Source: Eudorina sp. 2006-703-Eu-15 (Eukaryota > Chlorophyta > Chlorophyceae > Chlamydomonadales > Volvocaceae). Taken from it: DNA of 64,000 bases. The stretch lies in assembly GCA_003117195.1 (NCBI GenBank), contig BDSI01000003.1, forward strand, positions 806,001 to 870,000. The letters are read 5' to 3'. Below, piece after piece: positions 10,298-20,537 of the stretch; the first letter of the stretch is position 1; each line of letters starts with the position of its first letter. The translations under genes and the position numbers were made by a program. Below the pieces are notes generated by a model. The model did not search any database, was not told the DNA's origin, and saw nothing but the letters and a program-made list of their open reading frames with translations.

Positions 10298-11364
10298 GTA
10301 GTGGCTGATCAGCAGCGGCAAGAACGCTGGGGCATCAGCGCGTTCCTCCTGGGACCAACGAACGCAATTGGGATCGTCCGCCTTTTCAGCGCGGAGCACG
10401 GAGGCCGGCGCGTGACGACTTCGACGGTCTAGCGCCCCCTCCACGTCAGAAGCGGTACGACTCAGCTGGAGAACTAGGAGAACCTCAGCAGGTCTACCCG
10501 TGCCCGCACCGCCGCAACGTTGAGACGATTTTTGGTTGCCTAATTCACGGTGTCAACGCTCACCACACCACCTCCACTTGCGCGCGTCTGCGTGATCTGT
10601 TATCACGGAATTCTCGCACCATGGCCTGCAAGTTCTGTCAGACGAACCCGGCTGATCTGCAAGCATCTGAGCTTCTTCAGCCCAAGGCAGCCTCGGCCGT
10701 CGACGAGCCTCTTATTGACGAGGAGCTCGCCAGCCTTCCTCCGGAGCTCGACATCGACCCGCCGGAGCCTTCTACCTCACCACCTCCCTCCTCGTCCGCA
10801 CCCCCAGTGTCCGCCGCTCCCGTGTCCGCAGCCCCTTCCACCACTTGCTTTGGCCGGCTGCGCATCGTCACTACCAAGGACGCCGCCACCCAAGACGACC
10901 TCAGGTTTTTCGTACAGCCGGATCCGAACCCCCTGCATGTCGTGGCCTTCGATCCCCGCATCAGACGGGTGCGCACGGTGAAGGATGAGCGTGTACCGTT
11001 GGTGACCGTGCTGTGCCACCCGGAGTGGCCATCGTACCTGTATGTTGAGGAGCGTGTGGGTACGTACTTGCATCCGCTAGCGCAAGGGGGCTTTAACCCA
11101 GAGCTGGTGTGGGGTTCAATGTACGGAGTGTCTGGGAATCAGAAGTACAAGGTGGTTCAAGCGACGACGTTCCCCAGTGTGCCGAGTGTAACGATAGCAA
11201 CCGAGGATGGTGAGGAGTTGCAGCAGTGCGATCCCACGGCGGTGTTCCTTCAGAAGCTCGAACGGTATTTCGATAACCGGTTGGGTGATTGCACAAGCAT
11301 TTTTAGGCAGGCGGCGCAGGCGACGTTGCGAGGGCATCTGCACGTGCCTAACCACGTCTTGTGA
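10298..11364 (+). pseudogene. Upstream retroelement ORF, right arm
   Basis: Mirror copy of the ORF at 8864-9678. The start region is frameshifted (ADQQRQERWG followed by ISAFLLGPTNAI instead of HQRVPPGTNERN, with a stop near 10430). From 10621 it is open to 11364, ending HLHVPNHVL. This copy lacks the 0.5-kb insertion and therefore shows the original junction (ELVWGSMYGVSGNQKYK) and the C-terminal part FLQKLERYFDNRLGDCTSIF. Confidence 0.6.
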
Positions 11365-11769
11365 GTTGTGAGGACTAATTTTTGTGTTTAGCACGGGCTG
11401 CCGGTCGGTTGCAACCACCCTGACCTGTGCCGACGCGACTGTTTTCGGTATCTGAGTTGAGGCAGCACTGCTAGGGCACCCGCTGCACCCGGTGCTTGTC
11501 TGCTTTTTTATTGTTGAGGAGCATTAAGGCATATCGCACGCTGGGTGATAATCTCATCCCTTGCGCATCATTTTATTTTGTGAATCGTGTGGTCAGGTGC
11601 ATCGACTGCTGAACTTGCGCGATCAAATGTTTGCGTTGGGCATTGGGCGTTGGACTTATTGCCGTACTGCGAACTCGTGCTGGGTGCCTTCACCGCGCTC
11701 ACACCGCTGCGATATCTTGAGGGATCATACGAACAGTAACGCACCTCCCGGCACTTGCTGGGGTGTAAT

Positions 11770-13301
11770 CACTGGCTGACAATCAGGAACCGCGTCGTAA
11801 CCCTTCCAGGGGTGCTCGCCCGCAACATCGATTCTTTAGCCGAGTCTGTTGTGCGTTCCGTGCGTGCCGCCCGACAGCAACAGCCTTCTACCGGGCTGCC
11901 AGAGCCAGTTGACTCTGCCGCCTTGTCAGGACAGCCCGTTGACGAGTCGACGAGTACCAGCAGGCGCCAGTAATAGTCGTGCCACCAGCTGTGTCCCCCG
12001 CTGCGTCTCTGAACGAAGAACCGGACGTAGACGTCGAACCACCCGAACAGCAGAGCCCTGCCGCTCAGCCGTCTCATCCTCAGGCCGTACAGCAGCAGCA
12101 GCTTGCGGCCCCAGCAGCAGCCGTACCTGCCGTACCCCAAGGGTGCCAGGTCCCAGCAACAGCTTTACCTTTTTACCTTTGCCGGTTGCCAGCCAGATTG
12201 ATTTTGATTGGGAGATGGATGCCTCGGCATCGGCCTCAGGGCCCACCATGCAGGCCTTCACGTATGATGAATTCCCCGCGTTTGAGAGAGAGGCTAGGCG
12301 CGCCATGCAGACGCTGCACGCTCGGTTTCGGCTCTCGCACGGGCAGGTGCCGGTGGATGAAGTGTTGGATCTGCTGAAGACTTTCCCGCTTCCAGATTCG
12401 CTCTTTCACACCTGGTACAGGGGCCAGCTGCCCACGCTGGTCAGTGATGTGACAGCCTGGCATACGCAGAACTGGCAGGCAGCGAATCCAGGCACCCCGG
12501 GCCCCGTGCCCAACCTTGATGGCGAGACTTTGCTTGATTATTTCCTTCACAGCCTGGACAGCCACTTTGCACCGCATCGCAAGCAGGCCAAGATCCGGGA
12601 GTATCTCCACCTCCAGTCCGCGCATGTACGACAGCGATCCCTGCGCCTACTGTGGGCGGTACGGCCACGCCGAGCAAGGTTGCTTCATGCAGTATCCCCA
12701 ACTCGCTCCGGAAGGCTGGGAGCCACCTCTGCGAGCACTTCAGGTACTCTTCAACAAGAACAAGGCAGAAGCTCAGCCGGCGGGAGGACGACCCGGCGCG
12801 CCACGTCAGCAGCAGCCGCAGCGCGCCGTCGCCGCCGCCGCTCAGCAAGCAGATGATGATGAAGATGAGGAGGAAGCCTACGTGCCGCAGCACCGTCAGG
12901 CCAACGTGTCAAGTGCGCCGCGTGCGCCCATCAAGGAGGACGGTGAGCAGGCTCAAGCAGTGTGTGGGGCAGAGGGGACCTCTCAGTCAGTGTCTTGCGG
13001 GCCCAGTGCTGAGGCGCCTGGCGCCTACACCACCCTCACGCACCAGGCAACGCCAGTGTCCTTCCAGCCTGCCGAGCTTAGTACCAGCACGTACCCACCG
13101 CCCAAGCTTCCCCCCAAACCGCGTGCCACTGTCTCTGCGGGCTCAGACGCCTCGGTAGGCTCGCATGCCGGTGAATTGACCCTGAAAATAGGTGTGGGGC
13201 AGTCAGCTCTCAGTCGTCTGCTGTCCGCTCTGTCGGACAGTCTAGGTGTGCAAGCTTCAACTGTGCCGCTCTCTGCTGCTCCCCCGACGGAGACTGAATA
13301 G
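11770..13301 (+). pseudogene. gag: LTR-retrotransposon gag, right arm
   Basis: Mirror of the left-arm gag with different damage. A deletion of a few hundred bases lies near 11940 (junction at SGQPV). The capsid-like segment is kept (FEREARRAMQTLHARFRLS, 12270-12330, to HRKQAKIREYLHLQ near 12610). Then about 1.2 kb is missing, so the reading jumps straight to the zinc knuckle (CAYCGRYGHAEQGC, near 12650). After the knuckle it runs on through an acidic stretch to a stop at 13301. It has no TRIM, so the TRIM entered only the left arm or its site was lost here. Confidence 0.75.
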
Positions 13302-13319
13302 CGTGCTGCAGCCCTCAGC

Positions 13320-14117
13320 ATGACCACCGTGCGCTCAACACTCTCTCAGGCCACGACCACCACTGGGTCGTCAGCAGAAGTGTACGACATGCCTTCAGGG
13401 GTTCCGTACTGCGTCACGGGGCTCTTATCACTGCGGCAGGATGCAGCGGACTACTTCCGGCGGAAGCAGCTCATGTTCTACTTTCCGCCCGGCGCTCTTC
13501 AGCTAGGCAGTACGGCATCACCCTTCAACACCTGCCTTCGCGATCACTGCGCTAACATCAACGTGATATCGCTGCCAGTCCTGCGACGCAACAAGCTCAG
13601 CATGCTTCCAACGCGGACACGGTTGGACACGTCCGCCAAGCTGGACACCGAGGTCCTGGGAGAGGTGGTGTGCAGCTGATCTTCTTGCCGGGAACGCCGC
13701 ACGAGTTCAAGCTCAACCTGACTCAAACGCTCGTCGTCATTTGACCGACATGCTCAATTTCCTGGTGGGTAATGAGCAGATGCTTGCCCTTGCGGACTCC
13801 ATTACTCAGTTTCCCACGGCCCAGCTGCACATGCTTCTGAATTTGATCAAGCGACCTGATTATATCGTTAGCATCCCTATGACGCCAGCTTTGCAAGCTG
13901 AGTCCCGTGCAAACAGCATCAGTATGCATGCTGTGGCCTTCTGCTCTTGCGCCAGCTCTACCGCTCCTGACTCCGCGGGAGAGCTGGGGGGGGATGCGAA
14001 AACCCTCAGCAGCAGACAGCTGCGCACACTGACGTATCTGGTAACCCGGCTGCGGCCGGCCCTGTGTCAGTATCCGCACAGCCTACAGCAGCTGCCGCAG
14101 CGAGCAATCCGGTTCCC
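13320..14117 (+). pseudogene. Possible retropepsin-like / pol-start remnant
   Basis: This is the only part of the palindromic insertion without a partner on the left. The frame from 13320 to 13679 includes TCLRDHCANINVISLPVLRR, whose spacing is like a retropepsin active-site loop (D-S/T-G-A-x-x-N-x-I-S) but with DHC where DSG is expected. After the stop at 13677-13679, other frames continue (LNFLVGNEQMLALADSITQ). I see no reverse transcriptase or integrase before the end near 14117. The assignment is tentative; it could equally be a non-enzymatic spacer. Confidence 0.3.
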
Positions 14118-14139
14118 ACAGATATATTTATATTCCCAC

Positions 14140-14889
14140 TGCCATCAGCCTCGTACAACAAATAAATGATAACATCACAAACCTCTACCAAACCAAATGA
14201 AGCACTGTCATTTCATCAATGTTATTCAGCAGGCAAGGGCGGGCAGCACAAGAGTGCGTGCTATGCAGCAGGCCTGCCCGCCCAGCTGAGCGTGTAATGT
14301 AAAAGGAAACTGTGTGTGTGCTTAAGGGGTGCACGGGTGAGTGGCGCAGCTCGCACCCTGCAACACCATGTTGATGAGCATACACCCACATTCAGCCAAG
14401 CCCACCTTGTGAATTCGTACCTTCAGCAAACTTTCAGGTGCGATGATTGCTGTCGAGCAGGGTTGGACCAAAAGATGTCTAGCAGCCACTGGACATGCCA
14501 TCTCGTCGTGTCTGGGGGACAGTGCAGAGCATCCTAGGTTCAGGTCTCGATGTTACAGCTTACAGTAGCAGCACCAGTTTCTGTTTCGGTGCATGGTACA
14601 TCAGCAAACCCATGTGGAGGTCCATGTGGAGGTTACATTAGTGAACCCATGCGGGGTTCCGAGAGCACAGCACACATGAGTGACGGCCTCCTCCACTTGG
14701 GTGACATAGAAAGGACAGGTTAAGTAAGTTGCAGCAATCAAGCAGCGCAAGCTGTTGGCATATTGATGCACATATTGCTGCACATGTTCATGGGTGCGCA
14801 AGCAGGTGAAGATGTGGGCCAGTCAGCAAGGTCCTCCAGGACAAACATCAAGGCTATCCGTACTCCGGTGGTCCCACACATGCATGGTC
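14140..14889. other. No clear gene; sequence after the palindrome
   Basis: It starts with the second half of the interrupted LINE site (frame IYLYSHCHQPRTTNK then stop). After that I see no convincing coding frame. A minus-strand stretch at 14601-14801 (THEHVQQYVHQYANSLRCL) could be a further exon of the ORF at 15622, but no splice phase supports it firmly. Confidence 0.4.
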
Positions 14890-14895
14890 TGAGTA

Positions 14896-15622
14896 ACTCA
14901 CCGCCAGCTGCTGCGCTTCCTGCGGCAACTCCTGCGTTCTCTCGCGCGTTTTCTCCCGCGGTCCATCCGCGACCTCCCTTGCTGTGCGTACAAGCTGCCG
15001 CACTTGTTGCGCCAGATCCGGCACGGTTCACAATAGCGCCGTTGCTACTCGCATTGACCTTCGGATTTGGCGAAGCCGCGGAGCCTGCTGAAAGAGAAGG
15101 GTATACTGAAGGTAAAAGAATTATGTCCAGGAATTACTTCGAGAGGTTTTCAGGAAAGTAGTGTCCAAGCAAGTCAATATGACTTTCCGTCTACCTGTCA
15201 GCGGATGACGCACGTCATGACCACATAGGCAGAATATACTTATAGGTTGAATTGGCCGAATAATGCTTGCCAACAGCAGTCAGTAGCGGCCGTGGGAAAC
15301 TTAGGACTTGGAAAGCCTACCAAGCCAGACAAAGATAGGCTTGTAGGCTTACAGCCTACGAGACGATTACGAGGAAGCATAACCAACCTGCAGCTGGCAC
15401 AACCTGAGCGGCCCGCTCCCGTTGCCAGGCCAGGATTTGGCCCACGAGTCCCAACGCAACTTTAGCCGCCTTTAATGATTCGACATTAGCCTTCAGTAGG
15501 TCATCCTCAGTCCAGAAACCATGCTTGATGAACGTATCGACGTCCTCGTTGTTGTAGCCCCTTCTAGATATTCCGACGTTGGTGAGAAGTTGCCGCACTT
15601 CAGTTCGCGTTGGAGGATTCAT
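14896..15622 (-). CDS. Small unrecognised protein, two exons visible
   Basis: Exon 1 runs from ATG 15622 to about 15390 and reads like a folded helical domain: TEVRQLLTNVGISRRGYNNE, then TFIKHGFWTEDDLL and SLKAAKVALGLVGQIL. The donor (GCTGCAG|GTTGGT) is in phase with an acceptor near 15086 (CTCTTTCAG|CA). Exon 2 (about 15085-14896) is Ala/Gly/Ser-rich and ends at GCTGGCG|GTGAGT, also in phase. Later exons are not placed. The helical part resembles a short SAM-like or DNA-binding fold, but I cannot name a family. It could be a host gene or a transposon-encoded protein. It is divergent from the ORF starting at 15937. Confidence 0.4.
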
Positions 15623-15936
15623 ATCGTCATATCGTTGCTTGGAATGGCTTATAACCGGCAGGCTACACTGAAGATAAACGCAACGACAATTGAAGCAGTC
15701 CGCAATATGCTAATTGTTTCAGTACATATCTATGACCGGTGCACCTAATAACAATCGCTTCAAGTATCGTACATGTGTGTAAATACACACACGCAAATAA
15801 GAAGTTGTACAAGAAAGTTACGATAAAGTGGACGAGACGCACGACACTGGACGAATAGAGATGGGAGCATTGGTGTGTGGTGAATGATTGAGATGGCAAT
15901 GATTCGTCGGTAACAGAATTTGAAATCTTTTGAAGC

Positions 15937-16885
15937 ATGGCCGCCGAACAGGCAGGTTCGCTTCGATTGCTGTTTGGAGCTGATGTCGCCGAGCTGACAG
16001 GGGAGCAACCTGGGGTGCTGGTAGTTCGCATCCTCACTGCCAGCGATGCCGACGAGAAAGGCTGGATGACATTCCAGACGAAGACGTCCGATGACTACCT
16101 ATTCAATGTGAGTTCGTTGGGACATGGGGCAGGCGACCGCAAGTGCGCATGCTGTTGATCAATGCTAGCACTGCGGCCTCATAGAATACTTTTTGGTATG
16201 TGAAGGACTGATTGATCGCAGCTGTGCGCGGCGTTTGTAACGGTCGTGTAGAATGATGGAAAGCACCGCTCATGAAACCGCGCCGCATAATACAGTCACA
16301 GCAATGGTTGTATGATCGCGTTGTTGCGACTGTCTTTCAGGTACATGTGCAGAACGGCGAAGAGGCGCCGTTCGTTGCCGACGCAATCCGCGGGAGGTAC
16401 CTGCAGATCAACAGTTTGTCGTGGTGAAGGTCCTGAAGCACAGCGAGGTGGTTGCGAGTGCTCCGACGGCTGCTGTCTTGGATATGACAGTACCGATCAC
16501 GCCCTTGCCTGACATCGCGCCTAACCACTGCTACAACGTCATTGGGTACCTGGAGAGTGGCGGACTGGTTGGCAAGGAGAAGGCGTCGTGGGCCGGTCGA
16601 CTGGTTACGGCTTTCGAGACTGTTGAAGTTTTCCTTTCGCCGTCGACCGTCTCCGCCTGCACCGACGTCGGCAAACCTCTCCGAGGGCCGGCAACCTTGT
16701 CGTGTTAATCGGCTTTCGGTGCGACGCAGCATATTACCAGGACAACTTCTTCCGGCGTGTCCGCGCTGTTACGGGCTCCGACTGGTTCGACTCCGCGCTC
16801 GACAGCCTGGTGTCCGAGGAGCAGCTCGCCGCTGCAAATCTGTACAAGCACGCGACCGCGACGAAGCCGCTTGTAGGGGTAAGAT
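15937..16885 (+). pseudogene. Possible RPA70 N-terminal (OB-fold) like protein, frameshifted
   Basis: Exon 1 (15937-16107) begins MAAEQAGSLRLLFGADVAEL and ends DDYLFN|GTGAGT. Exon 2 starts after TTTCAG near 16340 (VHVQNGEEAPFVADAIRGRY). A single-base frame change near 16410 is needed to join LQIN to FVVVKVLKHSEVVASAP and AAVLDMTVPITPLP. The order 'short beta strands, then FVVV, then VLDM' is like the RPA70N OB-fold, but similarity is weak. A second shift near 16700 leads to VVLIGFRCDAAYYQDNFF and DWFDSALDSLVSEEQLAAAN, before a GTAAG donor near 16880. Two frame changes suggest a decaying gene or sequence errors. Confidence 0.35.
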
Positions 16886-16965
16886 GGGTGCAAACTAGTC
16901 ACACTTTGTCGTCGTTTCCGGTATTACATTGTGTACACTTGTCTTTGTTATGAAAATCACACCTA

Positions 16966-17469
16966 CTAACTTTTGGAATGCCCGTAACCGACCCGCAGGT
17001 CCGTCCATCGCACTACAAGGACACTGCCGCCATCGCCAGTTGAACCGCCACCGCGGCCGACTGTAGCTGGAGGTTCAGCACCTGCCCCGCCGTCACCTCC
17101 ACCACCGTACGCCCCGCCTGTAATAATGGCGGGGGTAACCGCGGCGGCAGCTGCGCCGTTGCCGGCGACGGCATCACCGTGATGGCTCGGAGCGATGACG
17201 ACACGCTGTTGTTGCCCACTTTGTTGCTGCAACGCTTGTTGTAACCGGAAAGCGTTTTGAAGTTGTTGTTGATGCTGGGCTTGCTGTAGTTGCTGTAACT
17301 GAAGGTGCTGCTGTAATGCTGCTTGCTGAACCAGCTGCTGCTGGGCCGCATGCCGCTGTTGAAGGTGCTGAACTGCGAGTAAGTGCTGGACGGCTCCCAG
17401 AGCCGACAAGTTTCCGCTGTTGGATACATTACTATTGGATTGCACGTTGCAAATCGTGGGCATGCCCAC
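16966..17469 (-). CDS. Gln-rich ORF, 167 aa
   Basis: The open minus-strand frame starts MPTICNVQSNSNVSNSG and contains a long Gln-rich middle (AQQQLVQQAALQQHLQLQQL) and a Gly/Ala-rich end. Gln is encoded by a mixture of CAA and CAG, which argues against a bare CAG microsatellite. An overlapping Ser/Asn-rich frame on the same strand (start 17606) is also open. It lies tail-to-tail with the ORF at 15937. Could be an exon of a transcription-factor-like protein; no domain is visible. Confidence 0.3.
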   Translation of the reverse strand: MGMPTICNVQSNSNVSNSGNLSALGAVQHLLAVQHLQQRHAAQQQLVQQAALQQHLQLQQLQQAQHQQQLQNAFRLQQALQQQSGQQQRVVIAPSHHGDAVAGNGAAAAAVTPAIITGGAYGGGGDGGAGAEPPATVGRGGGSTGDGGSVLVVRWTDLRVGYGHSKS

Positions 17470-17569
17470 ACGGCCTTGTGCGTTGGAGGGACCGGCTGCC
17501 GCACGCCTTGGAAGCCGTGAACATGGCCGCTAGGGCCGTTCCGTTGTTCCGCGATTGTAACTAGTTTAG

Positions 17570-18121
17570 ATGTTCCAAATACGTCGGGCGCAAACAAAGA
17601 CAACACATGCGCGTATTTTACGTTCTGCCAACGTCACCGTTGTTCACCTATTGCATATCGGCAGCTTGTCACAATATCTTAATCCACAACTAATGACAAC
17701 TTCACATTGCTGTTGCGGCATTTGCTCGTCCATAAGGCCCACGAAAAAGCTAAAAGCGAACACGACAAAGTGACACTCGTACTTTTTGCCTACCTTCACC
17801 ACTGACATATACACACACAAATGGGCATGTTTAACCAGAGTGCAGTCGTACATGTACAACCTCTCCGAAACATATAGGATCGTGATTCACCCGGAAACAG
17901 AGACGGCCTCCGGATGTAGCCATTGCCTGTACGCGTAAGGGGGAATTCCCCATAGGAGGCAAAAAGACCACGGGCATGAAAGTTAACATGTCCAAAAGTA
18001 TTTCGGCTTCTGCTTAGATTCGGGGCAACCCTAAACCTGAAAACCAAAAATCCAAGATTATGGTTTCAGATACCCGTGTAATGCTTTTGTGGTGTACTAA
18101 GACTTGAATTTTTAAGCAGAG
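17570..18121. other. Intergenic, AT-richer, nothing recognised
   Basis: Lower GC than neighbouring coding DNA, with many stops in all frames. I find no repeat, RNA gene or exon that I can support. Confidence 0.4.
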
Positions 18122-18482
18122 TTGACCATGCACACGGCCACCAACCCGCACGGAGCGGCCCTGATCCGAACAGTGTCACGCCCTTTTCCCCACCTCCCCC
18201 TCGGTGACCCCCAGGCCCTTCTGCCCCCGGCGGTGCGCTGTGGCCTATGTGCCCGGGTGCTTCCTGCGGTCGACGGCGCCGCCCACCCCGACCCTTGGGT
18301 CACCCCATCGGTCGGTCAGTCAACCGCCATGTCCAGCACCCCCCCGGAAGCGCAGGCGGCGCCCCGGGCCGGCGCCCCCGTGGGCTGCTGCTGGCCTCCC
18401 ATACCCAGACGCAGGGACGCCATCACCGCCGCCTCCCGCCGCGCCACCGCCACGTCCGGGGCGTGCGAGACCCACGGTACTG
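18122..18482 (+). CDS. Candidate 5' exon, weak
   Basis: A 361-base open frame from ATG 18122 ends at a plausible donor (GGTACTG|GTAAGC). It is Pro/Ala/Arg-rich (TSGACETHGTG at the end) with no recognisable domain. It may be the start of the gene whose later exons lie at 18790-19325, but the link is only positional. Confidence 0.2.
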
Positions 18483-18600
18483 GTAAGCACTTGTGACGGC
18501 ACTGTCGACGTGTTTTCAAGCCAACTTTCAGTACCCACGCACGCTGTCGACACACAGTGCACGCCGTCAACGTATCGCCAACACTACTATTCTTGTAAAT

Positions 18601-18664
18601 GTGTTACAGAGGACCCCAAGGGTCATCGTCGACAGCCGAAGCCTCCTCACCACCACTGCAAATG
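18601..18664 (-). repeat. Short interspersed repeat, copy 1
   Basis: On the minus strand it reads GTGAGGAGGCTTCGGCTGTC, then CGATGACCC..GGGGTCC and CTGTAACA. It shares this core with copies at about 20455-20535 and 35930-35968. All three read LQ(R/W)TPRVI(G/V)DS in one antisense frame. Confidence 0.5.
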
Positions 18665-18789
18665 CGAGACACGGGCGGCGGACCCGTCGTTGGCTTCTTG
18701 CACCACAAGCGTCGTTGGCCGTTGGGCGTCGTACCGTCGTCTGGAGATCTGCTGTGATCTGGCATTCTGCGTCGGCTGGGATCTAGGGG

Positions 18790-19330
18790 CCTGCCGTACA
18801 GAGATGAATTCTTCCGCTGGTGACGTACCCCGACTGTACCCCGCACCGCACAGGTCGTCCAGCAACCCTGGAGTATTACCTGAGGAAGTACTCCCACGAG
18901 TTCGAGAGCCAGCTCCATGCGGCGCTGGTGCACGCCTACCTGGGGCCCAAGTACGTCATGGGTCACTGGACCCACCGTCTCATGTACGGCAGTGCCTGAC
19001 CTTTCACCCCTGCATCGTGGACATCTCCCCCATTCATCCATGCCGTACCACTCGGTATTACGCACACTCGCCCGAGCAATGCAGATTGGGGTCAGGCTTG
19101 CACCCGCTGTGCGTGTACTATTGGTTCAAGGCTGACTGATCAAACCAACCGCCCAACCGTTTTTCGAACGGTTTCACCCCATGGGTCTCCGGCTGGACCT
19201 GCAGCCGGGCGAGCTGCCCCGCTGCTTCGAGGCCGACCTGTGGCGTTACCCTGGAGCCAGCGACCAGCTGAAGAGCTGATGCAGCTGGTTTTGGGGCGCA
19301 CGCTGCTGGGCACGGTGCTCTTGCAGGTGC
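18790..19330 (+). CDS. Unrecognised gene, exons upstream of copy B
   Basis: One frame gives LPYRDEFFRW before a short GT-AG interval (about 18821-18853), then TLEYYLRKYSHEFESQLHAA and HAYLGPKYVMGHWTHRLMYG, followed by a stop unless spliced at CAT|GTACGG. A second stretch from about 19163 reads FFERFHPMGLRLDLQPGEL and RCFEADLWRYPGASDQL; a frame change then gives EELMQLVLGRTLLGTVLLQ up to GCAG|GTGCGC near 19326. These peptides look like real protein (few repeats, mixed composition), but I recognise no family. The next exon (CQLGGLRHELCPRL, about 19407) corresponds to the first exon in the window, so this is the 5' part of the same gene as copy A. Confidence 0.4.
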
Positions 19331-20055
19331 GCCGTACAGCCGCGCATCACAGGAGGCGCAGGGTCACATTTTTACCCGGGTGGAGCTAGTTTTCTTTATT
19401 TCACAGTGCCAGCTGGGCGGGTTGCGACACGAGTTGTGTCCGAGGCTGTCTCTGATACGGGCTCTGATACCGCCTTGGGGGTGAGAAAATGAGGGCAGGA
19501 GATTGGGTTTTCTGATTTTGCATCGTCCCATGGGTCAGTTTCGTATCAAGTCAACCGCGGGGTTGTACTGCGCATGCGCCGCTTCGACTAGGGGCGGCTC
19601 GGTCGGCGCTGCCGTGGCGCTGCCGCCGCTGCAGGGCCAGCCAGCCGTGGCCACAAGCCGATTGTCTTTTGTGGATGCTGTTGAGGATGAGGGCCTCGCC
19701 ACCGCTGCGCGCCCGGCCTCTGACGGCTTGCGGTCTGCCGCTGCCGCCGTGTCCCAAGGACGGGCCGCCGTGGGCAGCGGTGACGCCGTCGCGGCGGCGC
19801 CGGGCAAGAAGCCAACGACGGTGCCGCCGCCACGACAGTCCTCGAGATGCGCCTCGGGCAGGAGGTGACGGCTCTTGCCGTACACCAGCTTCCCGGCAGC
19901 TCGGGTGACGGCGGCAGTGGAGGCGTAAAAGCTCCTACCGCGGCCCTCGATGCGGAGATTGATGCGCATTGATGCCATCAGAGAAGTCCGTGGTGACGTA
20001 CCGGCATCAGCTCCTGATCAGCTCCTGTGTACCGTATGTGCTTGAATTCGCAAAC

Positions 20056-20340
20056 GTTACAAAGCGGACCCTTAGAGCCTTAGTCCCGACCGGGCTTTCC
20101 AACGGGGGCCCAGAAAGCTTCGCCGGCGCCTCACCTCATCAACCCCTACCAAGGACTGCGCCACCCGTCCATCACCAGCCGCGGGGGGTTCATGCAGCCA
20201 TACCGGCCATCACACCAGGTTACCAGTGCGCCAGGATTGCCTCTCCTGGCAACCGCACCAGTCCCGCCGAAACGCTTATCTAATCGTGTCTGCCTCCCCT
20301 TGTCCCCTCCCTTCGCCCCCCGGCCCCGCCGGCTCCAGGG
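20056..20340 (-). repeat. Retroposon 3' end, copy 2
   Basis: Same element and same junction as 2722-3020, with a slightly degraded terminus (GTTACAAAGCGGACCC on the plus strand). It was duplicated together with the surrounding gene. Confidence 0.45.
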
Positions 20341-20451
20341 AGGACACACACGACGTGGGCGGGTGGTACTTTGAGTGGGGTGGCTACAGCCGGCGGACGC
20401 AGCCCGGATGGCTGGACCCCTCCGTGTTTGTGTTCGTGGCGGCAGTAGTTG

Positions 20452-20537
20452 CAGTGTATGGTGAGGAAGCCTCGGCTGTCGCCGGGGCTGTCACCGATGA
20501 CCCGCGGGGTCCGCTGTAACATCCTAATAATAATTAG
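20452..20537 (+). repeat. Short interspersed repeat, copy 2
   Basis: About 85 bp absent from copy A at the equivalent place (3127/3128). It reads GGTGAGGAAGCCTCGGCTGTC, a spacer, CGATGACCCGCGGGGTCC, CTGTAACATCC and (TAA)n. It is flanked by similar GTTGCA/GTTGCG, a possible target duplication. A fixed end with a TAA tail is what a SINE or a 5'-truncated LINE leaves. Confidence 0.6.

Larger units (their letters stand above)
5042..14117. mobile_element. 9.1 kb palindromic retroelement insertion
   Basis: The left arm (5042-9956) and the right arm (10027 to about 12990) are inverted copies of one gag-bearing retroelement, joined by an unpaired spacer at 9957-10026. The right side continues another 1.1 kb to about 14117 with sequence that has no partner on the left. 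Arm identity is high in the conserved stretches, but indels differ: the left has an extra 0.5 kb at 8346-8853 and a TRIM at 5970-6506; the right lacks several hundred bases near 11940 and about 1.2 kb near 12615. A 20-base direct repeat (agatatatttatattccc plus ac) lies at each outer edge, inside LINE sequence, and looks like a target-site duplication. Confidence 0.75.
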
